A stretch of DNA of 14,552 nt from Bacteroidales bacterium (GTDB lineage Bacteria; Bacteroidota; Bacteroidia; Bacteroidales; P3): positions 1 to 14,552 of the forward strand of contig JAFWBF010000045.1 of the NCBI GenBank assembly GCA_017507285.1. The letters are read 5' to 3'. The position numbers and the translations under genes were made by a program. The notes beneath the pieces are model-generated. The model saw nothing but the letters and a program-made list of their open reading frames with translations. It had not been told where the DNA came from and searched no databases. Below are positions 1 to 6,507 of this stretch, in pieces (position 1 is the first letter of the stretch; each line of letters begins with the position of its first letter).

Positions 1-176
1 AATTCGCTGGCATTTGCACCAGCGTATGTGGTCATTACCGTTACGTATGGCATATCCATTTCAGGCATTTGGTCGATTGGGAGTCTCGAAAGCGAAAACA
101 CTCCCAATATAGCCACTGCCACAAATATAAGAGCTGTGGTAATAGGCTTATTTATCGCGGTTTTATATATACTCAT
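1..176 (-). CDS. RND-family efflux pump inner-membrane subunit, N-terminal fragment (partial)
   Basis: Translating the minus strand from the ATG at 176 gives MSIYKTAINKPITTALIFVA followed by a hydrophobic stretch and then LPIDQMPEMDMPYVTVMTTY, open to the window edge (58 codons). A short cytoplasmic N-terminus, a first transmembrane helix and a periplasmic start of the LP.D..P..D.P.V.V type are the hallmark of AcrB/HAE1-type RND transporters, which are normally just over 1000 residues. Such pumps use the proton gradient to drive drugs or other compounds out through a periplasmic adaptor and an outer-membrane channel. It lies 75 bases downstream of the adaptor gene on the same strand, the usual gene order, so it is very probably co-transcribed. 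The substrate cannot be inferred. The gene is cut by the window and is not visibly broken. Confidence 0.88.
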   Translation of the reverse strand, partial: MSIYKTAINKPITTALIFVAVAILGVFSLSRLPIDQMPEMDMPYVTVMTTYAGANASE

Positions 177-251
177 AGTTTATTATTAGATATTTTGGTT
201 AGAAAATTTATAGCATTATCAACAGATAAATTGACTAGTAGAAAACTGTTA

Positions 252-1277
252 TTATTTATTTACGACATCTAATTTTACACCATCTACCAATCGAGCTTGT
301 CCTGATATTATTATCTGATCGCCTTCGCTAATTTCTTCCGAAACGACCTCTATGCGGTCGTCGAAACGCTGACCCAAAGTTACATCAACACGTTTAGCTA
401 CTCCATTATTGTTCAAGAATACATATCTGTTGTTGGAGCCTTGTAGTTTAAGTACTGCGTTGTATGGAACCACCATTGTCTCAACCTCGCCGATAGCCAA
501 CCTTGCTTTGGCAAACATACCCGGACGAATCTTTTCGCTACTGTTGGGTATTTTTACTTTGGCTTGGAATGTATGGCTGGCAGCATCAATAGTAGGATAT
601 ACAATCTCTATAGTTGCAGGAAATACTTCACCCGGATATATATCAGAAGTAACATCAACACTCATACCTTTCTTTATCAATGGGAAATAGCTTTCGGGTA
701 TGTTTATGATGGCTTTCAAAGTGTTTATCTGAGTAAGGGTAAGTATAGGAGCACCGCCATAAAGCTCGCCATCTTCGTAATTTTTGGCTGCTATCACGCC
801 CGAGAATTGTGCTTTTACAAAAGTATTAGCTTCCAAGAATGTTTCGGATTGTTTCAATTGATCTAACTGAGCTTTGGTTTGGTCGTACACTTGTTGCGAC
901 ACACTACCACTTTCTTTCAATGCCTCTACACGGTTAAACTCGGTTTGTATGCTACCAAGATTTATGCGAGTTGTATTTAATTGGTTTTGATCCATACGTA
1001 TAAGCAACTGGCCTTTGCTTACTCTCGAACCTACTTCAACGTATATATGTTCTATTTTACCGGTCAATGATGGAGCCACACTCATAGTTTCGTAGCCTTC
1101 CAATGTTGAAGAAAGTTCCAATTCGCGAGCTACTTTTTCTTTTGCCAGTGTAAGGACCTCTACTTTTTCTATCTTTTCGGTTTCTACAGCTGTATTGGCT
1201 GTTTCAGTTTTTCCACCACATGCTACAATAGCACCCATTGCAAGGGTTATGGTGGCAATCATTGTCAATCTCTTCAT
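252..1277 (-). CDS. RND efflux periplasmic adaptor (membrane-fusion protein), lipoprotein
   Basis: This 341-residue protein starts with a lipoprotein signal (MKRLTMIATITLAMGAIVAC), with the lipidated cysteine at residue 20. It would therefore be anchored by lipid and bridge the inner-membrane pump and the outer-membrane channel. Residues about 64-97 (VAPSLTGKIEHIYVEVGSRV and following) form the first half of the lipoyl/barrel-sandwich domain. A short helical hairpin follows (about 98-150), then the second lipoyl half (FVKAQFSGVIAAKNYEDGEL), a beta-barrel (about 185-260) and a membrane-proximal C-terminal domain ending at a normal stop. The length is at the short end for the HlyD/AcrA family. 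The gene lies 17 bases after the TolC-like gene and 75 bases before the RND pump gene. Family assignment is firm; the substrate is unknown. Confidence 0.93.
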   Translation of the reverse strand: MKRLTMIATITLAMGAIVACGGKTETANTAVETEKIEKVEVLTLAKEKVARELELSSTLEGYETMSVAPSLTGKIEHIYVEVGSRVSKGQLLIRMDQNQLNTTRINLGSIQTEFNRVEALKESGSVSQQVYDQTKAQLDQLKQSETFLEANTFVKAQFSGVIAAKNYEDGELYGGAPILTLTQINTLKAIINIPESYFPLIKKGMSVDVTSDIYPGEVFPATIEIVYPTIDAASHTFQAKVKIPNSSEKIRPGMFAKARLAIGEVETMVVPYNAVLKLQGSNNRYVFLNNNGVAKRVDVTLGQRFDDRIEVVSEEISEGDQIIISGQARLVDGVKLDVVNK

Positions 1278-1294
1278 CTTTTTGTATTTTTATA

Positions 1295-2584
1295 TTACTT
1301 GTTATTCATTAAAGTTTCTAATTCTATTTGAGCATTAAGCAGTGTCATAACCGATTGTACATAGTTACTTTGTGCTGTTATCAAGTTGTTGCTGGCATTA
1401 GTAACGTCTAGGCTCGACGACATACCGTATTTATATTTATTTAAAATATTGTTGAACACACGCTGCGACACTTCAATATTTTCGGTTTGATTTTCATAGT
1501 TTTCCAACGCCGACACCAAGTTGTAGCGCAATTGGCGTTCTTGAACAAAAAGTGCATCTTCGGTCGATGCCACAGTGTTCTGTATCTTTTGATAATTAAT
1601 CTTTGCTTCAGCAACTTTGGCACTGCGAGTACCACTCGAGAAGATAGGCAGACTTACAGAAGCACCTATCATATTAGGCGGAGTCATGTTGAATCCTGCA
1701 TCTTTGCCAAAATAAGTAAGTTTGGAGTAGTTGTAGAATGCTGTTACTGTTGGCAAAAACTCCATCCATGTCATGGTTATTTGGCGTTTGGTAAGTTCTT
1801 CGCTCTTCTTAAGCAATTGATAATCGTAGTTTCTGTTGATGTCAAACTTTTGAAGTAAAAGCGCCTTTACATTATCGGTATTTAATATATTGTTTAGTGT
1901 ACCTGTAAGTTCTATTTTGGTATCAACAGCGGCACCCAACTGCAATTGTAGTGAATTATACAACATCTCCAAGCTACGACGAGTGGAGTTTATATTGTTT
2001 TTCATCGAGTTTACTTGTATCGAAATCTGGTCGGCATCCACTTGTTCTGCGGCACCAGCTTTGACAGCATTGATAGTGGTACGCTCCAAATTTTGAAGGT
2101 TTATCAAACTCGAATCTAACAATGATACTGTTTTTTCCATCACCAATATAGACAAATATACCGAACGTACACCTTTTGAAATAGATTGTTCGGTTTGTTG
2201 CTTGGTAATATCGGCCATTTCAATTGATAAGTTTGTAAGCATTGTACCTACAACTTGTGCACCTGTAAGTGCTACTGCTGCCGACACGCTGAAGTTTCCG
2301 CTGGGGTTCATAGGTATGGCCATCCCCATCATAGAAAGTTCATAACCGCAGTAGTTTTGATAATCAAATCCGGCACTCACCTGAGGTAACATAGTAGATA
2401 ATGTTTGCCATCGAGCGGCCTTTGCCCGTTTTACATCTAACGAGGCATTTTTCAAGTTTCGATTGTGCTCTATGGCATATTGCTCTGCTTCTTCAACCGA
2501 AAGACGCAAAGTTTCTTGAGCATTAGCAATATGGCCTGACACAAACAAACTGAGAAGTCCAATTAAAATTACTCTATTATACAT
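1295..2584 (-). CDS. TolC-family outer-membrane efflux channel protein
   Basis: The 429-residue product begins with a Sec signal peptide (MYNRVILIGLLSLFVSGHIA, probable cleavage after NA at residue 22). The mature part starts QETLRLSVEEAEQYAIEHNR, the typical opening of an outer-membrane efflux protein repeat. Two OEP repeats follow, made of long amphipathic helices (about 30-215 and 235-425), including the ENYENQTENIEVSQRVFNNI helix and the closing YVQSVMTLLNAQIELETL helix seen in TolC homologues. Trimers of this family form the outer-membrane duct of tripartite pumps. The stop is 17 bases before the adaptor start, and the gene follows the TetR gene by 30 bases, so it is the second gene of the operon. 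The start codon lies inside a 12-bp tandem duplication that creates a tiny upstream reading frame (described separately). Confidence 0.93.
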   Translation of the reverse strand: MYNRVILIGLLSLFVSGHIANAQETLRLSVEEAEQYAIEHNRNLKNASLDVKRAKAARWQTLSTMLPQVSAGFDYQNYCGYELSMMGMAIPMNPSGNFSVSAAVALTGAQVVGTMLTNLSIEMADITKQQTEQSISKGVRSVYLSILVMEKTVSLLDSSLINLQNLERTTINAVKAGAAEQVDADQISIQVNSMKNNINSTRRSLEMLYNSLQLQLGAAVDTKIELTGTLNNILNTDNVKALLLQKFDINRNYDYQLLKKSEELTKRQITMTWMEFLPTVTAFYNYSKLTYFGKDAGFNMTPPNMIGASVSLPIFSSGTRSAKVAEAKINYQKIQNTVASTEDALFVQERQLRYNLVSALENYENQTENIEVSQRVFNNILNKYKYGMSSSLDVTNASNNLITAQSNYVQSVMTLLNAQIELETLMNNK

Positions 2585-2604
2585 TTATTTATACATTTAT
2601 TTAT
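2581..2604. repeat. 12-bp perfect tandem duplication over the channel-gene start codon
   Basis: The sequence ACATTTATTTAT occurs twice head to tail (2581-2592 and 2593-2604). On the minus strand each copy supplies an ATG. The upstream copy reads ATG TAT AAA TAA and stops directly against the genuine ATG at 2584, giving a three-codon leader frame. Because the unit is 12 bases, loss or gain of a copy would not shift the frame. Confidence 0.8.
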
Positions 2605-2614
2605 ATTGTCTTGT

Positions 2615-3250
2615 TTATTTTTCTTTCTTATTTTTAGCAACATATTCGTTATACTCTTCGATGGCTTTGGGCGTGGCCATACCTCGCAAGTATACAAACA
2701 ATGTATGTTCTATTATTTCCTCCTTATCATAGTCATTATCAAAAAATATTTTGCCACATATTATGGAGTTTATCATCTCCGACAGCATAATTATAACAAT
2801 ATCGATATTTACATCATTGTAAATATAACCCTTATTCTTGGAATCATTCAGATGTTCCTTCACTATGTTGGTTATCTTTTCATTTCTAGGAACAAAATAA
2901 TTGTCATACACATCGGGATAATATTTGGAAATATCTCTTGTAGTAGCACATCGTAATCTAAACGATTCTGAGCTGTGAAGGTCTGAAAACATCGATAATG
3001 TTATAAGAAAGTTGTCGTGCAAATCATTTTTAAATTGCTCTATCGAATCATCTTTCTCTATAACATGGATTATACATTTTTCCAAAAGTTTTTCTTTGTC
3101 TGAGAAAATCTCATAGATAGTTCTTTTGGAAATACCCATTTCTTTGGCAATAATATCCATAGTTATCTGCCGACAACTACTTTTGAGAAGCATATTCGAT
3201 GCAACTTCAACAATACGTTTACGTACAATATCTCTATTTGTATTTTCCAT
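2615..3250 (-). CDS. TetR/AcrR-family transcriptional regulator of the efflux operon
   Basis: This 211-residue protein has a TetR-type DNA-binding domain at its N-terminus. The helix-turn-helix runs over about residues 30-50 (TMDIIAKEMGISKRTIYEIF), followed by SDKEKLL, the conserved start of helix 4. The rest is a helical ligand-binding and dimerisation domain without conserved sequence, as is normal in the family. It is the first gene of the efflux operon and ends 30 bases before the channel gene. By analogy with AcrR and TtgR it probably represses its own operon until a pump substrate binds; that role is inferred from position. A -7 box and a partly palindromic site lie 45-52 bases upstream of the start. 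The last residues (KNKKEK) are basic and low-complexity. Confidence 0.9.
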   Translation of the reverse strand: MENTNRDIVRKRIVEVASNMLLKSSCRQITMDIIAKEMGISKRTIYEIFSDKEKLLEKCIIHVIEKDDSIEQFKNDLHDNFLITLSMFSDLHSSESFRLRCATTRDISKYYPDVYDNYFVPRNEKITNIVKEHLNDSKNKGYIYNDVNIDIVIIMLSEMINSIICGKIFFDNDYDKEEIIEHTLFVYLRGMATPKAIEEYNEYVAKNKKEK

Positions 3251-3284
3251 GCTTTTTGTATATATATTATGCCTTTTATTGCTC

Positions 3285-3303
3285 TTACGATTTGCAAAAG
3301 TAA
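3285..3303. promoter_or_regulatory. Promoter -7 box of the efflux operon with overlapping imperfect palindrome
   Basis: On the minus strand 3302-3295 reads TACTTTTG, a match to the Bacteroidota -7 box TAnnTTTG. It lies 45 bases before the TetR-type start codon. No clear -33 TTTG is present at the expected distance. The box overlaps the palindrome TTTGCAAA (3291-3298), flanked by TTAC on one side (3285-3288) and GTAA on the other (3300-3303), a size and layout suitable for a TetR dimer. Operator function is inferred. Confidence 0.5.
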
Positions 3304-3471
3304 CAAAAAACTTTCAATAATCACCAATGTTTTCCAATATAAAAGATGTTAAACAACATAACTAATTATTTAATAAGAATATATAACCTTTTATTTTTAT
3401 CGAATAACGATAAAAAATACCACTTAGATAAGCATTTGTTTTCTATGGCATATAGATTTTTGGTAAAATAA

Positions 3472-3487
3472 TAAGACGAAAGTCTTA
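3472..3487 (-). terminator. Possible weak terminator after the elbB-like gene
   Basis: A 6-bp perfect stem (TAAGAC/GTCTTA) with a 4-base loop is followed in the minus direction by TTATTTT. It begins 54 bases after the stop codon of the elbB-like gene. A second AT-rich hairpin, TTTTTATCG/CGATAAAAA with a 5-base loop (3394-3416), lies further downstream. Both are short or AT-rich, so their efficiency is doubtful. Confidence 0.35.
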
Positions 3488-3541
3488 GATATTGTACAAC
3501 TTAAACTTTCGCCCTATAAAACAACAAGATAGCATATTATT

Positions 3542-4195
3542 TTACTTGTCTAACGACTTTAGTATGGCTACTACCAAATTTTCGATTCCTTCATATACCT
3601 GCGATATATGTGTGGCCAACATATAGCATGGCGAGGTATATACATTATTAGCCTCGTCGATAACTACATCGGTTTCGGCAGCTACTTTATGAGTAGCTCC
3701 CAACTCTTCAATATCGTTGGCAGTCGACTCGTCGTTGCCTATGGTTACACACACTTTGTTTGACAACACGCCTGCTACCACCACCGGGGCTATACATAAT
3801 GCTCCTATAGGTTTGTGCATCGAATGCATATCCACAATAGCTTGTGCCACATCTTTTCGCACCTCCATATTCGGGCCGTCGACAGCATAAGTGCATAAAT
3901 TTTTGGCAGCACCAAAACCTCCCGGAAATATCAATGCATCATATTCCGAAGCGTCAAAAGTTATAAGGTCTTTTATATCACCACGGGCTATACGTGCTGC
4001 CTCTACAAGCATATTACGCTGCTCATCAGTATCTTTACATGTATAATGATTAAATGCATCAAATTTATCATTAGGTGCAAATATTGTATATTGGGCTCCA
4101 AGTTTGTCTATTGCCAAAAGCAAAAGTGTGGCTTCGTGTATCTCGCTTCCATCACGAACTCCACAGCCCGAAAGTACTATTGCGATATTTTTCAT
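3542..4195 (-). CDS. elbB: ElbB-like DJ-1/PfpI-family protein (class I glutamine amidotransferase-like fold)
   Basis: The 217-residue protein opens with MKNIAIVLSGCGVRDGSEIH and continues EATLLLLAIDKLGAQY, closely matching the start of ElbB (also called YhbL), whose E. coli form is about the same length. The DJ-1/PfpI fold is shown by the central FDALIFPGG-like strand (DASEYDALIFPGGFGAAKNL) and by the nucleophile elbow GALCIAPVVVAG, with the reactive cysteine at residue 134. ElbB has been linked to isoprenoid biosynthesis and reported to have glyoxalase-type activity, but its physiological role is poorly defined. It is probably a single gene: 291 bases separate it from the TetR operon downstream, and a strong terminator closes the gene upstream. 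No convincing promoter box was found in its 5' region. Family assignment is strong; the function is not settled. Confidence 0.88.
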   Translation of the reverse strand: MKNIAIVLSGCGVRDGSEIHEATLLLLAIDKLGAQYTIFAPNDKFDAFNHYTCKDTDEQRNMLVEAARIARGDIKDLITFDASEYDALIFPGGFGAAKNLCTYAVDGPNMEVRKDVAQAIVDMHSMHKPIGALCIAPVVVAGVLSNKVCVTIGNDESTANDIEELGATHKVAAETDVVIDEANNVYTSPCYMLATHISQVYEGIENLVVAILKSLDK

Positions 4196-4292
4196 AATGT
4201 TTAAAATGTTATTTATGTTTATTGTTCTACACTACAATTGATGGTTTATAACGAAATAACATACATCTTTATTGTGTAGTTTGATACTACTA

Positions 4293-4329
4293 TAAAAAAA
4301 AAGAAGGTACACACAATTAAGTGCGTACC
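4293..4329 (-). terminator. Rho-independent terminator of the PLP-enzyme gene
   Basis: Read on the minus strand, GGTACGCAC pairs with GTGTGTACC (9 bp, one G-U pair) around the loop TTAATT, followed by TTCTTTTTTTTT. The hairpin starts 34 bases after the stop codon of the upstream gene. The plus direction lacks a T-run, so it serves the minus-strand gene only. Confidence 0.85.
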
Positions 4330-4363
4330 TCAAAAAAAATTTCAATTATTATGACAATAAAAC

Positions 4364-5563
4364 TTATTTTCTTGATTCTTCTACAGATTCGGCTATAAGT
4401 TGGAAAGTACGTTCGATGTCGTTATCCAATCCTACGCTGAAACGTATCAAACCTTCGCTCATACCCATTTCTTTTTGAAGATCTTCGGGCACCTCGCTAG
4501 AGGTTGATTTACCGCTGTTGGAGAATAGTGTTTTGAAATATCCCAAAGATACTGCAAGGTATCCAACGCCTTTATCTTGCATTATTTCCATTATTTTGCT
4601 TGCTGCTTCGGCCGTACCCATATCTATGCTTATCATACCACCAAATCCGTAGCCTGGATTCATCATACTCTTGAACAATTCGTGGTCAACGTGTTCTTCC
4701 AATCCTGGATAGTTGTATTTAAATCCTACTTCTTTAAAACGTTTTGCAAGGTACATTGCGTTTTCGCTATGCTTTTGCATACGAATATGAAGAGTATGTA
4801 GGTTTTTAAGTATCGAGGATGAACGCATTGGGTCTAACACCGGTCCTAACAACATAGCTGTACCGTCGTTTACGTCAATAAGAGAGTTGATATATTCGGC
4901 AGTACCGCAAATAGCTCCTGCCACACAGTCGTTCTTACCGTTGATAAACTTTGTCATACTGTATACAACTACGTCGGCACCCAATTGGTATGGGCTGAAT
5001 ATCATAGGAGTAAAAGTATTGTCAACCAATAGGCGAGCACCGTTTTCGTGAGCTATCTTGCTTAGTTCCGGAATATTGGCAATACGAAGCAAAGGATTGT
5101 TCATTGTTTCGGTATAAAGCACTTTTGTGTTTGGACGGATAGCTTTCTTAACGGCATCCAAATCTTGGAAGTTTACGAAAGTAACTTCAACGCCCCATTT
5201 CTTTATATAGTTGTTAAGGAAAGCGAAAGTACCACCATAAGTAGTCATCGAGCTAACGATGTGGTCGCCTTGTTTTACTTCGTGAAGCAAAGCGCATGTA
5301 ATAGCAGCCATACCGCTACCTGTAACCCATGCAGCTTCGGTGCCTTCCATAGCAGCCAATGCGTTGCACAACGACATATTGCTAGGATTCCAATGACGAG
5401 AATACAAGAAATAACCTTCTGTTTCGCCATGGAAAGTATCTGTCATAAGATGAGCTTTTTCAAATGCAAATGTTGCACTATCGCTTATTGATGGGTTTAC
5501 GCCTCTGAAAGGGTCTCTACCATCCAACTTTTGGATATTTGTAGCTGGGTCAAATTTATTCAT
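4364..5563 (-). CDS. Trans-sulfuration PLP enzyme (methionine gamma-lyase / cystathionine gamma-synthase family)
   Basis: I place the start at the ATG at 5563 (MNKFDPATNIQKLDGRDPFR), giving 399 residues, the usual length of Cys/Met-metabolism PLP enzymes. A longer frame from 5629 would translate straight through the -7 promoter box, so it is rejected. Family marks include the YSRHWNPS motif (phosphate-binding Tyr and Arg), GSGMAAI (PLP phosphate loop), TTYGGTF with the PLP-stacking Tyr109, D-N-TF (VDNTFTPMIF), and the Schiff-base lysine K205 in YSMTKFINGKND. These enzymes cleave or exchange the gamma substituent of sulfur amino acids (methionine, cystathionine, homocysteine). The surroundings YGGTFAFL resemble methionine gamma-lyase, but the cysteine that follows the Tyr-Gly pair there is Gly111 here, as in the synthases. 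The exact reaction is therefore open. It is monocistronic, with its own promoter box and terminator. Confidence 0.88.
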   Translation of the reverse strand: MNKFDPATNIQKLDGRDPFRGVNPSISDSATFAFEKAHLMTDTFHGETEGYFLYSRHWNPSNMSLCNALAAMEGTEAAWVTGSGMAAITCALLHEVKQGDHIVSSMTTYGGTFAFLNNYIKKWGVEVTFVNFQDLDAVKKAIRPNTKVLYTETMNNPLLRIANIPELSKIAHENGARLLVDNTFTPMIFSPYQLGADVVVYSMTKFINGKNDCVAGAICGTAEYINSLIDVNDGTAMLLGPVLDPMRSSSILKNLHTLHIRMQKHSENAMYLAKRFKEVGFKYNYPGLEEHVDHELFKSMMNPGYGFGGMISIDMGTAEAASKIMEIMQDKGVGYLAVSLGYFKTLFSNSGKSTSSEVPEDLQKEMGMSEGLIRFSVGLDNDIERTFQLIAESVEESRK

Positions 5564-5616
5564 TATCAAATCAGTATTTAATGTTATTATATTCTTATTT
5601 TTATATTTACGATATG

Positions 5617-5624
5617 CAAAGTTA
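5617..5624 (-). promoter_or_regulatory. Promoter -7 box of the PLP-enzyme gene
   Basis: The minus strand reads TAACTTTG, an exact TAnnTTTG match, 54 bases upstream of the chosen ATG at 5563. No good -33 element is visible. The box lies within codons 2-5 of the longer possible reading frame (start 5629), which is the reason for the downstream start. Confidence 0.6.
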
Positions 5625-5783
5625 CACATTTTTCTCGAATATTCATCTTTTTCATTGCTTTTTTATCAAAGATTTTTTGAAGCATATAGTTGGTTTAGCC
5701 ATGATATACCGTCGTTCCTACGGCAATAGGGTATAAATGAAATAATGATATACTACCAATCATTAGGCGATTATATAGCCTCA

Positions 5784-5871
5784 AATTTTCCTCATGATCC
5801 GGTTGAATTTTCCTCGTGATGTAAATTCACCTACTACGTGATGTAGATCAATCTACATCACGAGGGATTTT
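5784..5871. repeat. Array of four 22-base units: three direct and a final inverted copy
   Basis: Unit A (5784-5805) and unit B (5806-5827) both begin AATTTTCCTC and share 15 of 22 bases. Unit C (5828-5849) keeps the right half, CGTGATGTA. Unit D (5850-5871) is in opposite orientation; its reverse complement matches unit B at 18 of 22 bases. All four are exactly 22 bases and contiguous. Unit D forms a perfect 12-bp stem with unit C (5837-5848 with 5851-5862, two-base loop) and alternatively a perfect 12-bp stem with unit B (5812-5823 with 5854-5865). No coding frame runs through it. Confidence 0.75.
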
Positions 5872-5929
5872 AGCAGCCGTTATTGCTACTTTGCTTTTTG
5901 CAGAAAATTACATCCAAAATGGGGTGGGA

Positions 5930-6006
5930 ATGAAAAATATTTATGGGTTGGATAAAACCAAATTACACCCGCCGTTGAATTGATTTTACCGTTGGGTATT
6001 TTTCAT
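5930..6006. repeat. Imperfect inverted repeat, about 77 bp
   Basis: The outer arms ATGAAAAATA (5930-5939) and TATTTTTCAT (5997-6006) are perfect 10-bp inverted repeats. Inside them, GGATAAAACCAAATT (5950-5964) is loosely mirrored by AATTGATTTTACC (5978-5990). The pattern CCGTTG occurs twice (5972 and 5989 regions). It could be an intergenic repeat element or a folded RNA; there is no reading frame in it. Confidence 0.45.
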
Positions 6007-6100
6007 CAGACAACTAGCAAATGATATTTATCAGAAAAAAAACGAAAGGGATAAATATGATTAACCTCTACAATCCTTTCCGCTTAGTATCCTATAGTGA

Positions 6101-6139
6101 TAAAAAAAAGATGTATCAAACATCGCTGATGACACATCT
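6101..6139 (-). terminator. Terminator after tRNA-fMet
   Basis: On the minus strand AGATGTGTCA pairs with TGATACATCT (10 positions, one mismatch) around an 11-base loop and is followed by a run of T (plus-strand A run 6102-6108). It starts 10 bases after the tRNA 3' end, so it should end the tRNA transcript. Confidence 0.75.
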
Positions 6140-6148
6140 TATTCTCTG

Positions 6149-6220
<72 letters not shown>

Positions 6221-6237
6221 TTGTTGTTTTGACGTTG

Positions 6238-6269
6238 CAAAATTACACATTTTTTTTGTCTCTGCCAAA
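6238..6269 (-). promoter_or_regulatory. Promoter of tRNA-fMet (-33 TTTG and -7 TAATTTTG)
   Basis: The minus strand carries TTTG at 6269-6266, a 20-base spacer, then TAATTTTG at 6245-6238. This is the full Bacteroidota consensus with ideal spacing, the best promoter in the window. The tRNA 5' end is 18 bases beyond the -7 box, which leaves a leader of roughly ten bases. Confidence 0.8.
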
Positions 6270-6367
6270 TATTTTTTTCCTTTACTGTGCATATTTATCA
6301 AAATAAAAATGAATATCAAAGGTTTATAATAGTAATTATTTTTATTTCCTACCCTTATTTAAGTCTA

Positions 6368-6404
6368 AAAAATGTGGCTTTTTGGCAAGCTAAAACACAT
6401 TTTT
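6368..6404 (-). terminator. Second, AT-rich terminator candidate downstream of serS
   Basis: AAAAATGTG and CACATTTTT (9 bp) enclose a 19-base loop that itself contains GCTT/AAGC. In the minus direction six T follow the stem. It comes directly after the main serS terminator and could act as a backup, or protect the tRNA promoter region from read-through. Confidence 0.4.
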
Positions 6405-6420
6405 GCACCTCAAAATAAAC

Positions 6421-6474
6421 AAAAAAAGCAACTAAGCCAATAAACATCTATTATTCAAGAGCTTAGTTGCTTTT
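6421..6474 (-). terminator. Terminator of serS
   Basis: A perfect 14-bp stem, AAAAGCAACTAAGC (6424-6437) with GCTTAGTTGCTTTT (6461-6474), has a 23-base loop. In the minus direction the stem runs into seven T. It begins 34 bases after the serS stop codon. Confidence 0.8.
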
Positions 6475-6507
6475 CAGTAGATATCTTTATATCTTCGGAT
6501 ATGTTTG

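Larger units (their letters stand above)
5630..6100. other. Non-coding region with several repeat structures
   Basis: No credible gene lies between the PLP-enzyme promoter and the tRNA terminator. The stretch contains a 9-bp direct repeat ATGATATAC (5701-5709 and 5745-5753), small GC-containing hairpins such as CCGT/ACGG near 5709-5723, the 22-base repeat array (5784-5871) and an imperfect inverted repeat (5930-6006). Composition switches between AT-rich and mixed segments. The overall look is of an intergenic repeat mosaic. Confidence 0.6.

Noticed and set aside
5564..5629. Extended N-terminus MCNFAYRKYKNKNI for the PLP enzyme
   Set aside because: These codons coincide with the -7 promoter box TAACTTTG and do not resemble the family; the ATG at 5563 gives the normal length.
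5784..5871. CRISPR array
   Set aside because: The 22-base units are contiguous with no spacers, one unit is inverted, and no cas genes are nearby.
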